Shown here: piece after piece, positions 63,272-64,000 of the stretch | Layout of the letters: each line of letters begins with the position of its first letter | Position numbering within the stretch: the stretch's first letter is position 1 | NCBI RefSeq assembly: GCF_900107405.1 | Contig: NZ_FNPV01000005.1 | Location: forward strand, 1-64,000 | Source of the DNA: Tindallia californiensis | GTDB lineage: Bacteria > Bacillota > Clostridia > Peptostreptococcales > Tindalliaceae | Reading direction: 5' to 3' | DNA: 64,000 bases | Notes under the pieces: generated by a model | What the model was told of the DNA's origin: nothing | Database searches by the model: none | The model's input: only the letters and a program-made list of their open reading frames with translations | Program-made: the position numbers and the translations under genes

Positions 63272-63781
63272 ATGGTTAAGGACTGTAATGGAAGGAATCC
63301 GGAATTTCACAATTCATGTTTTGTAGCTGAGACAGCTAGTGTCATTGGCAAGGTGGTCATGAAAGAAAATGCCAGTCTTTGGTATGGTGTCATTGCCAGA
63401 GGAGATTATAATGATATTTATATTGGAAAAGGTACAAACATACAAGATGGCTCCGTCATACATATTGCCTTTAATCATCCTACGGTGATAGGAGATTATG
63501 TTACTGTTGGTCATAATGCAGTTATTCATGGTTGTCATATTGAGGATGAAGCTTTGATAGGTATGGGCGCCATTATCTTAAATGGTGCAACTATTGGAAG
63601 TAAAAGCATCATTGCTGCTGGAAGCCTGGTGCCGGAAGGAAAAGAAATTCCGCCGGGAGTATTGGCAATGGGATCTCCTGCTAAAGTAGTAAGAAACTTG
63701 ACGGAAGATGAAAAGAAAAATATTCGTCTCTCCGCTGAAGATTATATAGGGTTTGCAAAAGAGCATAAGAAAGAAATATAG
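63272..63781 (+). CDS. Gamma-class carbonic anhydrase-like (YrdA/PaaY) hexapeptide protein
   Basis: A 169-residue left-handed beta-helix protein. WYGVIARGDYNDIYIGKGTN, the Zn-binding His pattern (HIAFNHP, VGHNAVIHGC) and GMGAIILNGA are conserved in gamma carbonic anhydrase-like proteins. Whether it hydrates CO2 is uncertain. The ATG lies two bases after scfB with GAGG upstream. Confidence 0.9.
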   Translation: MVKDCNGRNPEFHNSCFVAETASVIGKVVMKENASLWYGVIARGDYNDIYIGKGTNIQDGSVIHIAFNHPTVIGDYVTVGHNAVIHGCHIEDEALIGMGAIILNGATIGSKSIIAAGSLVPEGKEIPPGVLAMGSPAKVVRNLTEDEKKNIRLSAEDYIGFAKEHKKEI

Positions 63782-63819
63782 ATTTTTTTCTAAGAGAGTA
63801 AATTAAGGAGGTTTTTTAC

Positions 63820-64000
63820 ATGAAAGCAAAATATATCCTGATTTTTCTCATGATCATGTTTATTGCCATTGCTGGAGTTTTTACAGCTATTAATGGATTA
63901 AGCATAGGAGAACGACAAATCAGTCCCGTGTCTGAAAGCATTAACCAAGGATTAGACTTAAGAGGTGGCGTGTTTGTTATATATGAAGCAGATACAGATG
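63820..64000 (+). CDS. secD: Protein translocase subunit SecD (5' part, cut by window end)
   Basis: The first 60 codons are present. An N-terminal membrane helix (about 5-24) and NQGLDLRGGVFVIYEAD, the conserved SecD stretch, identify it. It pulls exported proteins across the membrane together with SecF. AAGGAGG precedes the ATG. Confidence 0.92.
   Translation, partial: MKAKYILIFLMIMFIAIAGVFTAINGLSIGERQISPVSESINQGLDLRGGVFVIYEADTD

Overview
This AT-rich 64 kb window looks like chromosome from an anaerobic, low-GC Gram-positive bacterium of the class Clostridia. The evidence is a six-gene Rnf complex, the SCIFF peptide with its radical-SAM maturase beside yajC/secD, a Prp protease next to an L27 that carries a cleavable N-terminus, the radC-mreCD-minCDE gene order, YczE-type and DUF4321 proteins, and strong AAGGAGG-type ribosome binding sites. 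A complete selenocysteine machinery (selD, selA, selB, selC) shows that UGA is read as selenocysteine. No rRNA, CRISPR array, phage or insertion sequence was seen, and no gap between genes exceeds about 230 bases.

Layout. 1-617: seven tRNA genes closed by a terminator. 740-3682: degV and a large SpoIID-domain secreted protein. 3752-6311: four tRNAs and a UvrD/PcrA-type helicase. 6382-9500: accessory stretch with dps (minus strand), a YczE-type membrane protein, a small selenoprotein gene with an in-frame TGA, and an SLH-domain surface protein. 9581-15823: cysteine desulfurase-thiI-moaC facing a minus-strand PBP1a-mog unit. 16049-22061: hflX, Nudix, YigZ, CoA-binding protein, nadE, yebC and an NlpC/P60 cell-wall hydrolase. 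22095-24620: a five-gene DRTGG/HATPase/PHP signalling-like module directly upstream of rnfCDGEAB (24665-29554). 29698-37303: Gx transporter, DUF4321, radC, mreCD, PBP2 and minCDE (cell shape and division). 37340-45529: B12-radical SAM pair, RNase G, rplU-prp-rpmA, obgE, nadD, yqeK, rsfS (ribosome assembly and NAD). 45702-51467: leuS with a structured leader, a YheO-type regulator with ridA, a D,D-carboxypeptidase (minus strand) and comEA. 51490-56050: selD-selA-selB and tRNA-Sec. 56121-64000: Fur-type regulator, ruvCAB, queA-tgt, yajC, scfA-scfB, a gamma-carbonic anhydrase and the start of secD.

Connections. The sel cluster makes selenophosphate and Sec-tRNA and delivers it to UGA codons. Two such codons occur in this window: codon 15 of selD and codon 32 of a 115-residue protein at 7742-8089. 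Each is followed by a small hairpin at the spacing expected of a bacterial SECIS element. A conventional gene caller would truncate or miss both genes. The 47-residue SCIFF precursor is likewise below the usual length limit. The selenoprotein, the module upstream of rnf and the unusual leuS leader are the parts most worth a second look.
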